From the NCBI GenBank assembly GCA_946807835.1, contig OX327699.1, forward strand, positions 23,858,014 through 23,922,013: DNA of 64,000 nt. The letters are read 5' to 3'. The stretch is from Ailanthus altissimus (lineage: Eukaryota; Streptophyta; Magnoliopsida; Sapindales; Simaroubaceae). Positions within the stretch are counted from its first letter, which is position 1. Every line of letters begins with the position of its first letter. Shown here in pieces: positions 60,272 to 64,000 of this stretch. Under the pieces are notes generated by a model. It saw only the letters and a program-made list of their open reading frames with translations. It had not been told where the DNA came from and did not search any database. A program made the translations under genes and the position numbers.

Positions 60272-60459
60272 AAGAGTATGTTAAAGCATATCAAAATTTT
60301 TTATTTTAAATTGTATTTTAAAAGTGATATGTTAATTAAATATTAGATGGTAAAATAGTGTAAATTTTAAAATTATTTTATTACATTTAATGTTTACTTG
60401 ACATATCACTTTTGAGATACAATTTAAAATAAAATTTTGGAATGTCTAACATTACTCTT
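60272..60459. mobile_element. 188-bp MITE with about 80-bp inverted arms
   Basis: The left arm aagagtatgttaaagcatat and the right arm (reverse complement aagagtaatgttagacattc) stay alignable for about 80 bp. They share attttaaattgtat and aaaagtgatatgt, and the spacer is only some 25-30 bp. No clear target duplication is visible. Its transcript would form a near-perfect hairpin. Confidence 0.75.
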
Positions 60460-62330
60460 GTGACCGCCTGCCAATGAAGGAAATTTAGCAGGAAGAAGAT
60501 GAGTATTTTTTTTTACAAATAATTTACATTTTTTTAATGTTATTCTAAATTTTTTTATCTCCAATGATATGTTTAGTGAAATAGTATAATAAATAATTTT
60601 GATAATTATACTATTTTAACACTCAATAATTATGAGATGACAAAATGTCCAACAAGAATGAGACCTTGTGAGGCCTACCCTAAATGCAGTAGGAGTAGGC
60701 TAATTTTTGTAAAAAATTAGGTAGAGTGTAAAGAAAAATTATTTTTTGAATTACTAATGGGATAAGGATGGAATTAAGCCTTTTCGTCCATTCTCGCCTC
60801 TGCGCCTCGTTTTATATGAATATATTAAATGTAACTTTTAGTATATTTTGTTATATTATATAGTTTATTAATTTTTTTATTTGTATTTAATTAAGTTTTA
60901 ATATAATTTTATTAATAAAACTAAAAAAATATAATATTAAAAACTTTTATTATTTAGTTGAGCTGTCATTGATTTTATTCTCTCGTCAAACTTACTCCAT
61001 TTGTTATTTCATAATTTTAAATGAAAGAAGATTGAGCAATTAACAATAAAATTAATAATTTTAGACACAAAAATATTATTTAATTTTATTCATTATTTAC
61101 TTAAAAATTTATTTATTCACATTATTGAAGAATATTGTCATATTATTCTATCTTGTTGGATTGATTCCTTTTTATCATAATAAAATTAATTTTATATTAT
61201 TAAAATTTGTGAATATAAAATAATACTTAATGTTAATAAATAAAAATAAAGAATGACATAAGGATGGAAAAGCTACTCCTAAGAATTCTCTATTCTCATC
61301 ATATTAAAATTTTTTAAAAAATAGAGTGCGAATGAATTTAAAATAAAATATAAAAAATGCTCTTCGCCTCAACTCCGTCTCATTGTCATTTCTATCAATA
61401 ATTATTTAATATATTAATTTAAAATAAAAATTTTAAAATAACATTTAAAAAATGTAATATTATTTTTTTGATATTATACTTATCAGTGAGATTTTTTTTT
61501 TTTTTTGGCGGAGATACATATGTCACAGTTTTGATTAAAGCTTGAAAAGTTAGTCTTCTTGACGGGACTTTAACGCTTTTTTTTTTTTGTATTAACTTGT
61601 TTGTGCTTTGCTTCAACAAATTTAGGTGTCATGTTAACCATAATGAATGAATCTGAATTTATCTTCTTTAATCTGTAATTAATAGCATTAATCGTGGTCT
61701 AGTTTCTTTTCAATAAGATCCTTAGTATCTGTTAGGGTTTTAGAATCTTGCATTTTTCTCTCCCATCTTTTCCGGGGAATTGGATAGGCTTCAGAATAAG
61801 TCCCACTATTTCATCATCAATTTAGTTTAAAATTTTATTTTATTTTTTTGTTGATAAATTAAGATGTTAATTTTATGCTTATTCTAGTGACCATGAAGTT
61901 GATATTTGGTATCATGTAGAGTGAACAAGAATCACTCCCGTTGATTAAGGCATGTATCCTCCCCCTCAATTTGAGAGCAATTTATATGGAGTCAACGAGA
62001 ACATCTCTTGCCGTTAACTTTTGGCTAATATATATGCGATGCAACATGCATTAGACTGGTACTTTCGATGCGCGGTAGCTGCCTTAAAACCAATTAAGTA
62101 GCATATCAAATTACCATAAAATATCTTAAACGAAGAGTAGCCAAATCAGGTAATATTTTTATTCACCAGCATCCCTCATTATCTATGATGTCAATTGATT
62201 TGCATTGAACGTCCCTCGTATACCAATAATAAGGACAACAAATAAGCACTCCCTCTAAGTGCATCTCTCCGATCGGTAATCTAATAATGTCTCTATATAA
62301 TGAGGGTGTTCTTTTGATAGGGATGATATT
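60460..62330. other. intergenic, no gene seen
   Basis: AT-rich, with a possible degenerate transposon around 60,640-61,400 (related blocks ccattctcgcctctgcgcctc and ttcgcctcaactccgtctca). No domain-bearing frame was found. Confidence 0.4.
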
Positions 62331-62580
62331 GGTCGTACATTAGTATGCAAGTAAAATTTCATATTGGTTATTAAATTTGAACGTATATTAGTGTAAAAAA
62401 TAAAGTCTTATTTTAATTATAATAAAGTCTAACGTGAAAGTAAAATTGGTTGAAATTTGAGTACACATCAATGTTAAAATAAAGTCTTATTTTAATTATA
62501 ATAAAATTTAATGTGTAGAAGTAAAATCTCATATCAGTTGAGTGAAATTTAAGTATACACAGTAATGGTTAAAGTAAAAC
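62331..62580. repeat. diverged tandem units of about 80-95 bp
   Basis: The block aataaagtcttattttaattataataaa recurs at about 62,400 and 62,473 (quoted in part). Each copy is preceded by a gtaaaat..ttgg/ttgaaatttgagta..ca-type segment. A third partial unit follows to 62,578. Confidence 0.55.
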
Positions 62581-63130
62581 TAATATATGTAATGCTTGTA
62601 ATTAAAAAAAAAAGGCAAGAAACCAAAAAAAAACATAAATTCTTTTTATCAACTCCCGAATTTAATGAAAAATGTTTGCTGTTGAGCTAATTTAAAAATA
62701 AAAAAAGTTTTCAGTTTGATATTGCTAGCACGTGGGCAGATGGAGAGGGTTGCGGTGCTGGCCTGGGCGTGGGCTGGCTGCAGTCTGAGGCGAAGCTTTT
62801 ACCGCCAAAAAGAAAAAGGCAAAAAAAAGGTAACTATAAATACTAAAAAAAATATTTTTGACATGATTTAATCCAAGATGACATTGGCTTGGCTTAATGG
62901 CATTGGCATGTAAGCTCCTTTCCCCATAAAAGTGGAATAAAGTAAAAATTTGCAAAAAAACAAGCGCTGCTGCTTTATGCACTTGGAAGACGGTGGTCAA
63001 TTATTCATCTCATTCCTGGTTATATTTTCAAAAGATTTACCTCGTTCATCTCACCCCAATTGCCTCTTGCATCAGCAACACGTTAAAAAAGACCAATTTT
63101 CAATTAATAAATTTAACATGAAAAATGCTA
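62581..63130. other. intergenic, downstream of RopGEF
   Basis: A short GC-rich patch at 62,735-62,800 gives a 91-codon minus-strand frame without recognisable domain. I do not support it as a gene. Confidence 0.35.
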
Positions 63131-63503
63131 AAATGTAAATTAAACGGAGTTCAGAAGAACCCAAGTTTGTACAATTTGAAGCTCTGCATTCATGCAATTA
63201 CAACAGAGATCGGGCTTGCCAAGTAAGTCCTAGTATCAACCATTTGAAATAGTGATACAATCCCAGAAAATAATAAAAATAAAAACAGAGATCGGCTTAG
63301 ATGTGAACTACTGCAAAGTTTCTATAGCGCTACCTCTACTCGTTAAGAAATATATACAAGATCCTCTCTACTCGCCTTCACTATCTAAAGTGCTCAAAAA
63401 ACTATTTTAAGCTTCGATCAATCCAGTACAGAGGCATTACTGGATTTGTCCTTTCCGAATAATTAGAAAGTCAGCTTTCCTAGTGCCCCATCCAGCGGGT
63501 CTC

Positions 63504-63827
63504 TTAGCTTAGATTGCTCTTCTTTGGAGAGAGATGTATCCCTCTCCCAGGGCTTCTAACCATGTCCTTCAGAGAGTAAAATGATGGAATTCTGAACGGG
63601 GAGACAGAAGGGCTACGTTGAATAGAGAAGGGGCTAGGAGATATTCGCTTTTGTTTGGGAACAGCACCATTGAACCTTGCCTGGTCATATAGAGATGTAG
63701 ACCCTGTCCCTACACGTTGTTTTGTGGCATCATCCACGTATAGGAGATCATCAATCCTAGCCATTATATTGAAGGCTAAGCTTTCCATCACCCTAGAGTA
63801 GCTCTCGAGGATTGACTGCCCTACATC
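63504..63827 (-). CDS. RopGEF (PRONE family), last exon, partial
   Basis: The minus-strand exon begins at 63,827 after a ctgcag acceptor and ends at a stop at 63,504, coding 107 residues in phase 0. It opens with DVGQSILESYSRVMESLAFN, then IMARIDDLLYVDD, the conserved end of the PRONE domain, followed by a variable serine/proline-rich tail (RISPSPFSIQRSPSVSPF). PRONE proteins activate ROP GTPases by nucleotide exchange at the plasma membrane, for example in pollen tubes and root hairs. The C-terminal tail is often autoinhibitory and a target of receptor kinases. Upstream exons lie beyond the window, and 63,828-64,000 reads as intron. The sequence below 63,504 to about 63,130 is the likely 3' UTR. 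Confidence 0.9.
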   Translation of the reverse strand, partial: DVGQSILESYSRVMESLAFNIMARIDDLLYVDDATKQRVGTGSTSLYDQARFNGAVPKQKRISPSPFSIQRSPSVSPFRIPSFYSLKDMVRSPGRGIHLSPKKSNLS

Positions 63828-64000
63828 CTGCAGGCCAAGAAGGGATTAGTGCAATAGTTGATGCTTTCACTCGCACAAAATCACAAGCACAAACACGATT
63901 CCCTGCTATCTCAATTTTGTATTCTTTTCCATGAATTTCTCATTTATTCATTTATTTCTTAGTGTGCAATAACCCCACTCCAAATGCCAAGCCTTTGTCA

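Noticed and set aside
62725..63000. 91-codon minus-strand frame with hydrophobic segment
   Set aside because: No family similarity. It spans a short GC-rich patch and A/T runs, and no promoter or exon context was found.

Overview
This is a plant nuclear window, AT-rich, with spliced genes that have GT..AG introns, plant-specific families (PPR, F-box/DUF295, RopGEF, PRA1), a plant microRNA gene (MIR394) and many plant-type transposable elements. Codon and intron style and protein similarity point to a eudicot, probably a rosid. The sequence alone does not let me name the species. I found no bacterial-style operons, CRISPR arrays or prophage.

Intact genes: a divergent CRAL-TRIO (Sec14-like) protein at 4.4-5.4 kb (+, 3 exons); a TruA/PUS1-type tRNA pseudouridine synthase at 21.3-23.0 kb (-, 2 exons); a cytosolic alpha-amylase of the AMY2 type at 29.2-33.9 kb (+, 12 coding exons, 413 aa, catalytic residues present); MIR394 at 46.3 kb (+), with a 20-nt mature match in the 5' arm and a star in the 3' arm; and the last exon of a RopGEF (PRONE family) at 63.5-63.8 kb (-), cut by the window edge. 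From established knowledge, Arabidopsis chromosome 1 carries a pseudouridine synthase gene, AMY2 and MIR394B close together (At1g76120, At1g76130, At1g76135). The same order here suggests a conserved block, expanded in this genome by about 12 kb between AMY2 and MIR394.

Broken genes: an F-box/DUF295 gene (-) split into three pieces over 11.0-16.4 kb by two independent LTR retrotransposon insertions; a PPR gene of the At2g33680 type at 26.1-28.4 kb (-) with at least four frame breaks; and a 5'-truncated PRA1-family copy at 36.1-36.5 kb (-).

Mobile elements: a deleted Ty1/copia element with both LTRs, PBS and a perfect 5-bp target duplication (11,243-14,497); a second LTR-type remnant (14,637 to about 15,615); a LINE of about 5.5 kb with 14-17 bp target duplications (49,360-57,517) that hosts a 2.7-kb solo LTR in opposite orientation (53,548-56,244); two hAT-like non-autonomous elements of one family (149-1,462 and 16,714-17,135), each with an 8-bp duplication; a tRNA-derived SINE (17,557-17,681, -) with 12-bp duplications; several long inverted-repeat (foldback/MITE) elements at 6.9-8.0, 19.6-20.8, 24.0-25.2 and 60.3-60.5 kb; and two related dispersed repeats in opposite orientation (about 8.9-10.4 and 17.1-18.8 kb). 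The remaining intergenic DNA is AT-rich, with minisatellites and no supportable genes.
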